Part shown: piece after piece, positions 15,674 through 23,395 of the stretch | How positions within the stretch are numbered: the stretch's first letter is position 1 | Layout: every line of letters starts with the position of its first letter | NCBI GenBank assembly: GCA_024641825.1 | Contig: JAHECI010000004.1 | Span: forward strand, 1 to 33,935 | DNA length: 33,935 nt | Direction: 5' to 3' | DNA from: Desulfobacterales bacterium | GTDB taxonomy: Bacteria; Desulfobacterota; Desulfobacteria; Desulfobacterales; UBA11574 | Translations under genes and position numbers: made by a program | The notes under the pieces: generated by a model | Databases searched by the model: none | The model's input: the letters and a program-made list of their open reading frames with translations, nothing else | Told to the model about the DNA's origin: nothing

Positions 15674-17626
15674 CTAGTTTGTTTTTAGAGCCCTACGGGC
15701 TTCCAAGCGTCTTTTGAGTTTGGGGAATTTATTCATGTCGGTGTGTGGCAGAAAAAGAGCGGCCACGTAATGATCCATAAAAGAGAGTGTTTCCGACAGC
15801 TCGAAATTTGTCATCCGCTTGGTTACCTCCACCACATCTTTTCGGATGCGGTTGGTCAGAGAACTCATTTTTGCCCCCATTAAAGACCCGTTGCCGATAA
15901 AGCGAATTCTATCCAGGTCCATTTCAGGCAACAGACCGATCACCATGGCCTTTTCCAGGTCCACATAGCTTCCAAATCCTCCTGCCAAATAGATTTGGTC
16001 GATATCTCGCATCGTAAGACCCACCTCTTCCAGGAGGGTGATGCAACCGCTGTAAATCGCCCCTTTGGCGCGTATGAGATTGTCAAGGTCCGGTTCAGTT
16101 AAGGCAATATCTCTTCCGATCTCGGTTTCATCCTTCCAGGCAAGGACGTACTCGAAAATACCATCGGTTTCCCGAACACGGGGGGTATCGAGGTCCCGGT
16201 TGAATTTGCCCTGGTTATCGATGACACCCATTTCAAACAGGGTTGCTGCGATGATGATCAGTCCCGAGCCGCAGATACCTTTGGGTCTGACATTGCCGAT
16301 GGTAATATTCATGGGTTCGAATGTCACGGGATCCATGGAAAAATCTTCAATGGCGCCTTTGGCGGCGCGCATTCCAAACTTTACGCCGCCCCCTTCAAAT
16401 GCCGGCCCGGCGGAACAGGATGCACAGGCAAGCCAGTCTTTATTGCCGATGACAATCTCTGCATTGGTTCCGATATCCATGAAAAGTGTCAAATCTTCGG
16501 TGCGATACATTCCCGACCCCATTACGCCGGCCACAATGTCGCCGCCAACATAACTTGAAATTGCCGGGTATACCAAAGCGGTGACATGGTCCCCAAGGGC
16601 AAGGCCCAGTTCAACTGCATTGATGGGGGGATAGAGGGTTGACGCCGGCACATAGGGTGAAAGCCGAATATATTTGGGGTCGATCTTCAGCATGAGCTGG
16701 GTCATGGTTGTATTGCCGGCCATGGTAAGGGTGGAAATTTCGTCGATATCGATCCGGGCCTGTTTGACCATCTTCTTGATTAACGTGTTGATGGTATGAA
16801 TAACCACCTCGTGAAGCTTCTGTAGACCCTCGGGTTTACTCGCATAAATGATTCTGCTGATGACGTCTTCACCATAACTGATCTGGCCGTTGTAGTCGCC
16901 AAACTGGGCCAGAACAGCACCTGTTTTAAGGTCGACCAGTTGGCCGTAGACGGTGGTTGTCCCGATGTCCACGGCAATTGCATAATTTCGATCGGTGGTA
17001 TCCCCGGGCTGGACATTTATGATGTGGGTCTTTCTTCCGGATTGAACCGGCCTGGCAAGGGTAGCGGTAACTCTGAAGCCGTCTTTTCTCAAAATGTCCG
17101 GAATTTTCCGGATAACGGGAAGCCGAACCACCAGACGGTGTTCGTCGTATTTAGCTTTCAAAAAAGAGACGAGTCTGGTTACATCCGGCAGGTTATCCTG
17201 TAAGGTCGGCTCCGGTACCTGGAGATATTTCTTTTCCACCGGCGGGATGAAAAGTCCTTTATCCTTTAGATCTTCGAGATTCATTTCCCAGATCCGGGCC
17301 GTCCTTCGCGGCGTTGTCTGGAGATTAAGAACCCCTGCATCAACTTCCGACTCTATGGGGATGCGTACCACAAGATCCTTTTTAACAGCGGCCAGACAGG
17401 CCTGGCGATACCCGTTGTTCAGGTCTTCGGGGCTGAGCTTTTCCGATATCCCCCCTTCAACCTCCCCGTTTTCGATGATAACCCTGCACTTTCCACAGAC
17501 ACCTTCACCGCCGCAAGATGCATTAATATGAACCCCTGCTTCCATGGCGGCACGGATAAGGTTTTCGCCACGGGGAACGGTCGTTTCTATATTGTGGGGC
17601 AGAAATAATATTCTAACTGTGTCCAT
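15674..17626 (-). CDS. RACo-like [2Fe-2S]/ASKHA corrinoid activation protein
   Basis: The 650-residue protein has an N-terminal plant-type [2Fe-2S] domain with ligands C38, C44, C47 and C77 (ASCGGEGVCGKC...QAC), a linker, then an ASKHA ATPase domain (~215-640) with 'IAVDIGTTTVYGQLVD', 'TMAGNTTMTQL', 'LFMDIGTNAEIVIG' and 'ACSAGPAFEGGG'-like stretches. Family members (RACo, RamA-like, DUF4445) reduce inactive Co(II) corrinoid to Co(I) at the expense of ATP, reactivating methyltransferases. No corrinoid protein or methyltransferase lies in the window, so the client is unknown. It starts 4 nt after the cNMP-type gene stop and is likely cotranscribed with it. Confidence 0.9.
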   Translation of the reverse strand: MDTVRILFLPHNIETTVPRGENLIRAAMEAGVHINASCGGEGVCGKCRVIIENGEVEGGISEKLSPEDLNNGYRQACLAAVKKDLVVRIPIESEVDAGVLNLQTTPRRTARIWEMNLEDLKDKGLFIPPVEKKYLQVPEPTLQDNLPDVTRLVSFLKAKYDEHRLVVRLPVIRKIPDILRKDGFRVTATLARPVQSGRKTHIINVQPGDTTDRNYAIAVDIGTTTVYGQLVDLKTGAVLAQFGDYNGQISYGEDVISRIIYASKPEGLQKLHEVVIHTINTLIKKMVKQARIDIDEISTLTMAGNTTMTQLMLKIDPKYIRLSPYVPASTLYPPINAVELGLALGDHVTALVYPAISSYVGGDIVAGVMGSGMYRTEDLTLFMDIGTNAEIVIGNKDWLACASCSAGPAFEGGGVKFGMRAAKGAIEDFSMDPVTFEPMNITIGNVRPKGICGSGLIIIAATLFEMGVIDNQGKFNRDLDTPRVRETDGIFEYVLAWKDETEIGRDIALTEPDLDNLIRAKGAIYSGCITLLEEVGLTMRDIDQIYLAGGFGSYVDLEKAMVIGLLPEMDLDRIRFIGNGSLMGAKMSSLTNRIRKDVVEVTKRMTNFELSETLSFMDHYVAALFLPHTDMNKFPKLKRRLEARRALKTN

Positions 17627-17630
17627 GATG

Positions 17631-18098
17631 CTATATTTTTTCCATGGCGCCGTAGGCGGCCTGTAATCTGTCCCGAAGTAAATAGCAGAGTCTTTCCATG
17701 ATATTAAATCCGAGTTCGGTGTTGTCGATCATCATCTTTCTCAAATCAGCGCCCCGGATCGTTACGATGTGGGTCGGTTTCTGACAAACGGCCGAAGACA
17801 TGAGGATGTGGGGCATGTTCAGCAGGGTGGACCAGCAGCCCAGAACTCTTCCCTTCCCGAGGGTTTCGATGACGACATTACCCTTGTGTGCCCCTAGATC
17901 CACAGACCTTTCCAGGTGTATATAACCGTCGGCAATAACATAGACATGCTCCCCGTAATCGCCCTGTTGAAATACATATTCACCACTTTTATAGGTTGAA
18001 GGCTTGCAGAGTTTAGCGATTTCAGATAGTTCATTTTTTCCCAGCAACTCGAAAAACTCGCAACTCCCCAAAGCACATTCCATTTCCATAGGGTTCAT
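17631..18098 (-). CDS. cyclic-nucleotide-binding-fold protein, no DNA-binding domain
   Basis: The 155-residue protein is a cupin-like Crp/cNMP-binding domain: 'CEFFELLGKNELSEIAKLC', 'YKSGEYVFQQGDYGEHVYVIADG' and a C-terminal helix. There is no helix-turn-helix, so it is not a Crp/Fnr regulator. The phosphate-binding cassette, normally like FGE-x-x-x-x-x-x-x-R, reads 'VLGCWSTLLNMPHILMSSAV' and lacks the Glu and Arg, so canonical cAMP binding is doubtful. It may sense another ligand or act as a partner of the RACo-like ATPase encoded 4 nt downstream. The start is ATG at 18098, with a GAGGTGG site. Confidence 0.85.
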   Translation of the reverse strand: MNPMEMECALGSCEFFELLGKNELSEIAKLCKPSTYKSGEYVFQQGDYGEHVYVIADGYIHLERSVDLGAHKGNVVIETLGKGRVLGCWSTLLNMPHILMSSAVCQKPTHIVTIRGADLRKMMIDNTELGFNIMERLCYLLRDRLQAAYGAMEKI

Positions 18099-18414
18099 AT
18101 GCCACCTCTTTTATTTTTAATGTTGAGATTGGACCCCGGTTAAACATTAAATTCGGATTTAAACGGGCAGGCAAAAGAGAGCGCTTTTCAAGGGTCTCAA
18201 CGACATATAATCTAAAGTATACTCTGACAGTTTCAACAGATTTGTCAAGCAGATACTCCGGATCGCATCCTTATATCATTTGACATTTCCTCTCTTACAA
18301 TATAATAAAAGTTGGATTTTTAATTTCTTTTATTTTAGCTGATTTGGAAGCATAATGCCAACCAAAGATGAATAGCAGAATAATGGAAATGGTTCGTCTG
18401 AAAGGGAACGCAAT
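18099..18414. other. divergent intergenic region, cNMP-type gene / nuoE-like gene
   Basis: This 316-nt gap separates the two diverging operons and holds the plus-strand promoter listed separately. The stretch gagcgcttttcaagggtctcaacga near 18179-18204 resembles one tip (aaaaggtctcaacga) of the palindrome at 21537-21686, possibly half of such an element. No gene is seen. Confidence 0.5.
18280..18306 (+). promoter_or_regulatory. promoter of the nuoE-like operon
   Basis: Perfect sigma-70-type boxes TTGACA (18280-18285) and TATAAT (18301-18306) are separated by 15 nt, slightly short. Transcription would begin near 18313, giving a leader of about 100 nt before the ATG at 18415. Confidence 0.65.
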
Positions 18415-18951
18415 ATGAATATTGAATTAACGGATGAAGACAAAGCGGCCCTAAAACATGTTGCTATAAAAATTACTTCCCTTAAAAAACAGAGACGAAA
18501 TCTAATCCCCATCCTCCAGATGATCCAGAAAGAGCTGGCCTATCTTCCCCGCGAATCCCTAAAAATGGTGGCAGAACACCTCGAAATTTCGGAATCTGAA
18601 GTTTATGGGGTCGCAACTTTCTATAATCAATTCAGATTTCATCCCCCTGGTAAACACCCCATCAAAGTGTGTCTGGGGACGGCCTGTCATGTTCGGGCAG
18701 GGGATATCATCCTCGAAAATTTTGAGCGTAAACTCGAGATCTCCGAAGGTGAAACTACGCCGGACCGAGAGTTCAGCATCGAAAGGGTCGCCTGTGTGGG
18801 GTGCTGTGCGCTGGCGCCCGTAGCCATTATTGGCGAGACCGTTCATGCCCATATGGCCCCCAGCAAAGTGGAAGGGCTTATCATGCGGATTGCAATAGAA
18901 AAAGAGATGGCAGAAAGAGAAAAACAAAAAAATGAATCCGCCGGAAAATGA
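18415..18951 (+). CDS. NuoE/HndA-like [2Fe-2S] subunit
   Basis: The 178-residue protein has the thioredoxin-like [2Fe-2S] fold of complex I 24-kDa (NuoE) subunits, with ligands C86, C91 (CLGTAC) and C127, C131 (CVGCC). An N-terminal helical part carries 'LPRESLKMVAEHLEISESEVYGVATFYNQF', the standard NuoE signature. It relays electrons next to the NuoF-like flavin subunit. The ATG at 18415 is preceded by AAGGGA. Its last 20 bases overlap the start of the NuoF-like gene, so translation is probably coupled. Similar subunits occur in NAD-linked hydrogenases, formate dehydrogenases and BamG; the partner enzyme is not visible here. Confidence 0.92.
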   Translation: MNIELTDEDKAALKHVAIKITSLKKQRRNLIPILQMIQKELAYLPRESLKMVAEHLEISESEVYGVATFYNQFRFHPPGKHPIKVCLGTACHVRAGDIILENFERKLEISEGETTPDREFSIERVACVGCCALAPVAIIGETVHAHMAPSKVEGLIMRIAIEKEMAEREKQKNESAGK

Positions 18952-20881
18952 AAAAATAGATCAGAAGTTCAGTGTGATTCTTGAAGCGGCCGAAAAACGC
19001 CGGAAGGCATTCACAGAAGCGCCGGTTCCCAAAATTCACATTGGTATGGCCACATGCGGTATCGCCTCCGGGGCCCTTGAAACCAAAAAGGCATTCGAAG
19101 AGATTCTCGCTAAACGTAATATGGAGGCCATCATTCATCCGGTGGGCTGTATCGGCCATTGTTATGCAGAGCCGGTGGTTATCATCGACCATCCGGATTC
19201 CGGATTTCCCCCCATTTTCTATCCCGAAGTTACCGCGGGCAAAGCCCAAATGCTGGTAAAACTGTTTTTGGGAGAAGGGGACCCCCGCTTTGAACACATC
19301 CTCGGTGCCACCAAGGAAAACGATCTGATTCCTTCGGTCATGGAGTTTCCACGGTTCAACCAGGAAAAACGGATCGTTATGGAAAAATGCGGGCATATCA
19401 ACCCCGAAGATATCTATGACTACATTGCCGAAGGCGGATATTCAACCCTTGCCAAAGCTTTACAGCGCTCCCCGGATGAAATCATCAACGAGATCGAGCA
19501 TTCCGGTTTAAGGGGTCGGGGCGGCGCCGGATTTCCCACGGGAAGAAAGTGGAAACTGGCAAGAAATACCTTGTCCCATGACAAAATCGTCATCTGCAAT
19601 GCAGATGAAGGGGACCCCGGCGCATACATGGACAGAACCATTCTGGAAAGCAACCCGCATCAGGTCATTGAAGGCATGGCCATCTGTGCGTATGCCGTGG
19701 GCGCGCATAAAGCCGTGGTGTATGTCAGATCGGAATATCCCCTGGCCGTCAAAATTGTCACAAAAGCCATTGGGCAGGCAGAAGAACTGGGACTTATGGG
19801 CAAAGGGATTCTGGGCAGCGGGTTTGATTTGGAAATTGATGTGTTCCAAGGATCCGGTGCCTTTGTCTGTGGTGAGGAAACCGCCCTGATTCGATCCATC
19901 GAAGGGTATCGGGGCATGCCCCGGTACCGTCCCCCTTATCCGGTTGAAAAAGGACTGTGGGGTACGCCGACGATCATCAACAATGTGAAGACCCTGGCCT
20001 CCGTGGCCCCCATACTGAATAATGGTGCGGCCTGGTACAGAGACATCGGGACCGAACACAGCCCGGGCACTGCTATTTTCTCCATCGTGGGGAATGTGGT
20101 GCATGCGGGTTTGGTTGAAATCCCCATGGGCGTATCCCTGCGGAGCCTTATATTTGATATCTGCGGGGGAATTCCCAATAAAAAGAAATTCAAGGCTGTT
20201 CAGATCGGCGGGCCCTCCGGCGGATGTCTGAATGAAGATTTCCTGGATACCCCCATCGACTTCGATTCTCTGACCCAAGCCGGGGCGATGATGGGATCCG
20301 GCGGCATGGTGGTGATGGATGAAGATACCTGCATGGTGGAGGTCGCCCGATATTTCCTCGATTTCACCCAAAAGGAATCTTGCGGGAAATGTACCTTTTG
20401 CAGAATCGGGACCTACCACCTTCTTAAAATACTCCAGCGATTGACCAAAGGAGAGGGCCTTGACGGTGATCTGGAGCTGTTGGAAACCCTGAGCCGGGAC
20501 ATCAAAGCCGGGTCACTGTGCGGTTTGGGTAAAACCGCCCCGAATCCGGTGCTCACTTCACTGAAATATTTCAGAGAAGAATACGAGGCCCATGTCAAAG
20601 AAAAACGCTGCCCTGCTTTGATGTGCCGGGCACTGACCGCTTTTTATTTTGATTTGGACCTGTGCGCCCGGGGATGTGATGCCTGTGCCACGTGCTGTCC
20701 GGTTGAAGCGGTATTTACCACCAGCAACCGCAAGAAAGGGGTTGATCAGGAACTTTGCGTAAAATGCGGCGAGTGCCTGGTGGCCTGCCCGCCGGAGTAT
20801 GATGCGGTGAGAAAGGTATCTCCTCCGAATCTGGTTCCTTTGATAGAGAAGATGCCGGAAAAAAAAGAAGAAGGACGATAA
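18932..20881 (+). CDS. NuoF/HndC-like NADH-binding flavoprotein
   Basis: The 649-residue protein oxidises or reduces NAD(H) through FMN. Domains in order are an N-terminal [2Fe-2S] thioredoxin-like domain (~25-125, 'MATCGIASGA' and 'VGCIGHC'), the 51-kDa core (~150-560) with 'GLRGRGGAGFPTGRKWK' (FMN/NADH site), 'CNADEGDPGAYMDR' and 'EGYRGMPRYRPPYP', the [4Fe-4S] site 'ESCGKCTFCRIGT', and two C-terminal ferredoxin clusters ending 'CVKCGECLVACPPEYDA'. The first of these, CARGCDACATCCP, has C-x3-C instead of the usual C-x2-C and an extra Cys. This layout matches bifurcating-hydrogenase and BamH-type subunits rather than membrane complex I. Confidence 0.93.
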   Translation: MNPPENEKIDQKFSVILEAAEKRRKAFTEAPVPKIHIGMATCGIASGALETKKAFEEILAKRNMEAIIHPVGCIGHCYAEPVVIIDHPDSGFPPIFYPEVTAGKAQMLVKLFLGEGDPRFEHILGATKENDLIPSVMEFPRFNQEKRIVMEKCGHINPEDIYDYIAEGGYSTLAKALQRSPDEIINEIEHSGLRGRGGAGFPTGRKWKLARNTLSHDKIVICNADEGDPGAYMDRTILESNPHQVIEGMAICAYAVGAHKAVVYVRSEYPLAVKIVTKAIGQAEELGLMGKGILGSGFDLEIDVFQGSGAFVCGEETALIRSIEGYRGMPRYRPPYPVEKGLWGTPTIINNVKTLASVAPILNNGAAWYRDIGTEHSPGTAIFSIVGNVVHAGLVEIPMGVSLRSLIFDICGGIPNKKKFKAVQIGGPSGGCLNEDFLDTPIDFDSLTQAGAMMGSGGMVVMDEDTCMVEVARYFLDFTQKESCGKCTFCRIGTYHLLKILQRLTKGEGLDGDLELLETLSRDIKAGSLCGLGKTAPNPVLTSLKYFREEYEAHVKEKRCPALMCRALTAFYFDLDLCARGCDACATCCPVEAVFTTSNRKKGVDQELCVKCGECLVACPPEYDAVRKVSPPNLVPLIEKMPEKKEEGR

Positions 20882-20884
20882 GAC

Positions 20885-21535
20885 ATGCCGAAAATCCGGG
20901 TGGATGATAAGGAGATCGAAACCAAGCAAGGGACGACATTACTTCAGGCCTGTCTCGACAACGACATCTATATTCCCAACCTTTGTTTTCTGGAAAGCAT
21001 GGAAAATCCTTCGGCGTCGTGCAGGATGTGCTTTGTAGAAATCCAAGGGGAAAGACAGCCGATAACATCCTGTACGGTTGCCGTCGAAGACGACATGGTT
21101 GTCAAAACCGACACTCCGGCCGTGAGGCAGCTGCAACGAACCGCCCTTCGGCTGCTCCTTTCGGTTCATCATGTGGATTGCAAGCATTGTCCGGCCAATA
21201 AAAAATGCGAACTCCAGCGCATCGCCAAATTTCTAAAGGTCGGCTTAAAGCCCAAGAAACTTGAACGATATCTTAAAGAGACAGAAGTCGACCAAAATCA
21301 CCCTTTTTTAAACCACTATCCGAATCGATGTGTTTTGTGCGGAAAATGTGTACACATTTGCCGGAGAGAGCATGGTCAATCTGTTTGGACCTTTGCCGAT
21401 CGGGGGTTCGATACCGTTATCAGCGCTTACGGTGAAGGGGAAGCGTCGTCGCAGATCTGTGAAAAATGCGATGTCTGTGTTAAAATATGTCCGGTGGGTG
21501 CTTTGACGTTAAAGGATGCCCAAGAAGACAGTTAA
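20885..21535 (+). CDS. NuoG N-terminal/HoxU-like Fe-S subunit
   Basis: The 216-residue protein corresponds to the electron-wire part of NuoG or HndD: an N-terminal [2Fe-2S] domain (C-x..., 'CLDNDIYIPNLC', 'SASCRMCFVEI'), the His-Cys [4Fe-4S] site 'HHVDCKHCPANKKC' (~residues 98-112), and two [4Fe-4S] clusters 'CVLCGKCVHICRREHG' and 'CEKCDVCVKICPVGAL'. The catalytic domain of [FeFe]-hydrogenase and the molybdopterin-like domain of NuoG are both absent, so it is a wiring subunit only, as in HoxU or BamI. It starts 3 nt after the NuoF-like stop with a GAAGGA site. Its electron acceptor must be encoded elsewhere. Confidence 0.9.
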   Translation: MPKIRVDDKEIETKQGTTLLQACLDNDIYIPNLCFLESMENPSASCRMCFVEIQGERQPITSCTVAVEDDMVVKTDTPAVRQLQRTALRLLLSVHHVDCKHCPANKKCELQRIAKFLKVGLKPKKLERYLKETEVDQNHPFLNHYPNRCVLCGKCVHICRREHGQSVWTFADRGFDTVISAYGEGEASSQICEKCDVCVKICPVGALTLKDAQEDS

Positions 21536-21536
21536 C

Positions 21537-21686
21537 GAGAGACCTTTTCAAAACGCCCCTTTTTGCCCAATTTCTGCGTCAGGCTTCAAATTGTAATCCT
21601 CGAAATACTCTATGTATTCCTGTGGTTAAAATTTTCGCCTTCCTTGAACTTGAACAAAAATGAACCTTTTTAAAAGGTCTCAACGA
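21537..21686. repeat. long imperfect palindrome right after the nuoG-like stop
   Basis: Arms of ~75 nt pair as CGAGAGACCTTTTcAAAA with its mirror CGTTGAGACCTTTTaAAAA, continuing inward to an apex of TCCTCGAAATACTCTATGTATTCCTGTGG. It begins one base after the TAA at 21533-21535. The apex is shared in form with the element at 7443. It may end transcription of the plus-strand operon. The following 21687-21817 shows nothing recognisable. Confidence 0.82.
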
Positions 21687-21817
21687 ATTGAACTGCAACG
21701 GACCGGCCGTTTGAATTTGGGAGATTTCAACCGGGGAAGTTCATGTTCTGCAACCCCGTGACCGTATGTGCTGAAATCCTGGTGCACAAAGGATAGGGCC
21801 TCGATGGAATAAGCCCG

Positions 21818-22255
21818 CTATGACTGCCTGATAATCCTGATGATTTTCGGCTGGTATTCGTCTCTTTTGGCCAGCTTGTTTCCCTTTGATCGAACGAATA
21901 GCAGTGTAAGCCCAAAAAATGAAAATCCCATAATTGCAGACAGCATGGACGCGTCGAAATCCAAAGAAGCGGCCATTTTCTGACCGATAAAAGCGCCGAC
22001 GACCATGGCGATAATGGGAAATACGTAAAGCAGAAACGTGGCTTTTAGCAACGGGGACGTGTCAAAACTCAGTACCACCTTCTGGCCCACTTTCGCCCCT
22101 GCACGATTAATTGCTTCCACCTCCATTTCCGTAGCTCCGCCCAAACTGTGGCAAGAACTCCTGGCAGCACACGCCTTACATGCACTGGTTTTGGTGGTTT
22201 TCACCCATGCTGTTTGGGAATCGGTTTTAATCACAATGCCTTCTTCAGTGGCCAT
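21818..22255 (-). CDS. RseC/MucC-type membrane redox protein
   Basis: I start this at ATG 22255 (145 aa, MATEEGIVIKT), which has a GAAGG site; the track's start at 22438 lies inside a palindrome. The N-terminal soluble part has the RseC Cys motif 'ACKACAARSSCHSLGG' (C-x2-C-x5-C), followed by 'VEAINRAGAKVGQKVVL' and two transmembrane segments (~75-95 and ~105-125), then a basic tail. RseC-family proteins influence sigma-E and the SoxR-reducing Rnf/Rsx system and may bind Fe-S clusters. Downstream placement after the Flx genes suggests a redox context. The function here is inferred from the family only. Confidence 0.85.
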   Translation of the reverse strand: MATEEGIVIKTDSQTAWVKTTKTSACKACAARSSCHSLGGATEMEVEAINRAGAKVGQKVVLSFDTSPLLKATFLLYVFPIIAMVVGAFIGQKMAASLDFDASMLSAIMGFSFFGLTLLFVRSKGNKLAKRDEYQPKIIRIIRQS

Positions 22256-22371
22256 AAATATTACCTTCTTTTGGGGGCGAACCTCAGCATTCCTTTCGTT
22301 TATATCCCAAAATAATACCTGTTTGCTGAAAGTCACGACCTTAAGATAAAATTTGGGAAGATATTTTGACG

Positions 22372-22520
22372 AATCCGATTGAGCGATTGTCGAGTTTGCC
22401 GGTCGTAAGATCCCGCCTTTCGGGGAGATGCAAGGCATGAGACATGCAGCCGTAGTATGCTACTGCAAATGTCTCATAACGCTGCAGATTCGGTAGAATC
22501 GGCAATCGGTCAATCGGATT
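22372..22520. repeat. long imperfect palindrome abutting the flxA-like stop
   Basis: The outer arms match as AATCCGATTGAgCGATTGtCGA against its mirror (3-4 mismatches in ~30). An inner stem pairs CATGAGACATgcAG..GTAG with its mirror around the apex TATGCTACT. The left arm carries ~23 extra bases (including the hairpin CCCGCCTTTCGGG). It touches the flxA-like TAA at 22519-22521. It probably separates flxA from rseC transcription. Confidence 0.78.
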
Positions 22521-23364
22521 AATACTCTTTGGGCATTCTATTCAGCTGGTCCAGCGTAAAAACCGGACCGTCTTTACAAACGTATTCTTTACCGATGTTG
22601 CACCGGCCGCATATTCCGATGCCGCATTTCATGCGCATTTCAAGGGACATGATAATATGATCATGGGAATAGTCCAGGGTATCCAAAACCGGTTGGGTAA
22701 ACTTAATCATAATGGGAGGTCCGCAGACGATGGCATAGGTGTCCGGGTTGCCGGGGGGGGCCTTCTGGTTGGTAATGGTGGGGACAAAACCGATATTGTA
22801 TTTCCAGTCTGGATCGTCCGTAGCATCCACCGTAATATGCATGTTGATATCGTCGCGTTTTTCCCATTGGGCCAGTTCGTCCCTGTAAAGAAGCATGCCC
22901 GGCGTACGGGCGCCGTATATTACATGGATATCTTTAAATTTTGGCCGGTTGGCCGGATCCAGCATATATATGATCGAAGAGCGAAGGGTGGTAAACGCAA
23001 ACCCGCCGCCGATAATGACAACGTTCTTGCCTTCCATGATATCCCAGGGGTACCAGTTTCCCAAAGGTCCACGGACGCCCATGATATCTCCGGCCTTCAT
23101 GTTGTGAAGATGGGATGTTACCAGGCCCACCTTGTTGACCGTAAACATTAAAAACCCTTTTTCCGTGGGAGATGAAGCGATGCCGATGGGAATTTCTCCT
23201 TTTCCGGCAACCGAGAGCTCGGCAAACTGACCGGCCTGGTAATTAAATTTTTCTTCGTCCTCCGGGTGTATAAAGACCAGTTTAAATGTTTTCAGATTTT
23301 TATCTTCGGTTTCAGTGATGATTTCATCGATACGAACCGGATACGGCAAATACGGATTTTGCAC
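22519..23364 (-). CDS. flxA: FlxA-like FAD/NAD(P)-binding oxidoreductase
   Basis: A ferredoxin-NADP+ reductase-fold protein. The FAD-binding part has 'FNYQAGQFAELSVAG' (QFxxL) and 'DIMGVRGPLGNWYPWD'; the NAD part has 'NVVIIGGGFAFTTLRSSI' and 'AIVCGPPIMIKF'; the C-terminal Cys cluster is 'CGIGICGRCNIGKEYVCKDG', a [2Fe-2S] site as in AsrB and hydrogenase gamma subunits. I choose GTG at 23364 (281 aa, MQNPYLPYPV) because GGAG lies eight bases before it; the track's TTG at 23406 would overlap flxB by 11 nt. In Desulfovibrio FlxA takes electrons from NADH to the Hdr complex. It is the last gene of this operon before the palindrome. Confidence 0.88.
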   Translation of the reverse strand: MQNPYLPYPVRIDEIITETEDKNLKTFKLVFIHPEDEEKFNYQAGQFAELSVAGKGEIPIGIASSPTEKGFLMFTVNKVGLVTSHLHNMKAGDIMGVRGPLGNWYPWDIMEGKNVVIIGGGFAFTTLRSSIIYMLDPANRPKFKDIHVIYGARTPGMLLYRDELAQWEKRDDINMHITVDATDDPDWKYNIGFVPTITNQKAPPGNPDTYAIVCGPPIMIKFTQPVLDTLDYSHDHIIMSLEMRMKCGIGICGRCNIGKEYVCKDGPVFTLDQLNRMPKEY

Positions 23365-23395
23365 TTCTACTTCTCCTTTGAGAATTGACTTGGGA

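Noticed and set aside
19508-20419. 303-aa minus-strand ORF inside the NuoF-like gene.
   Set aside because: It is a long shadow ORF opposite a clear NuoF-like coding region; composition is low in recognisable motifs.
21818-22438. Extended 206-aa start for the RseC-like gene.
   Set aside because: The extra 61 residues lie in the palindrome and show no conserved feature, while MATEEG at 22255 has a ribosome site and matches the family start.
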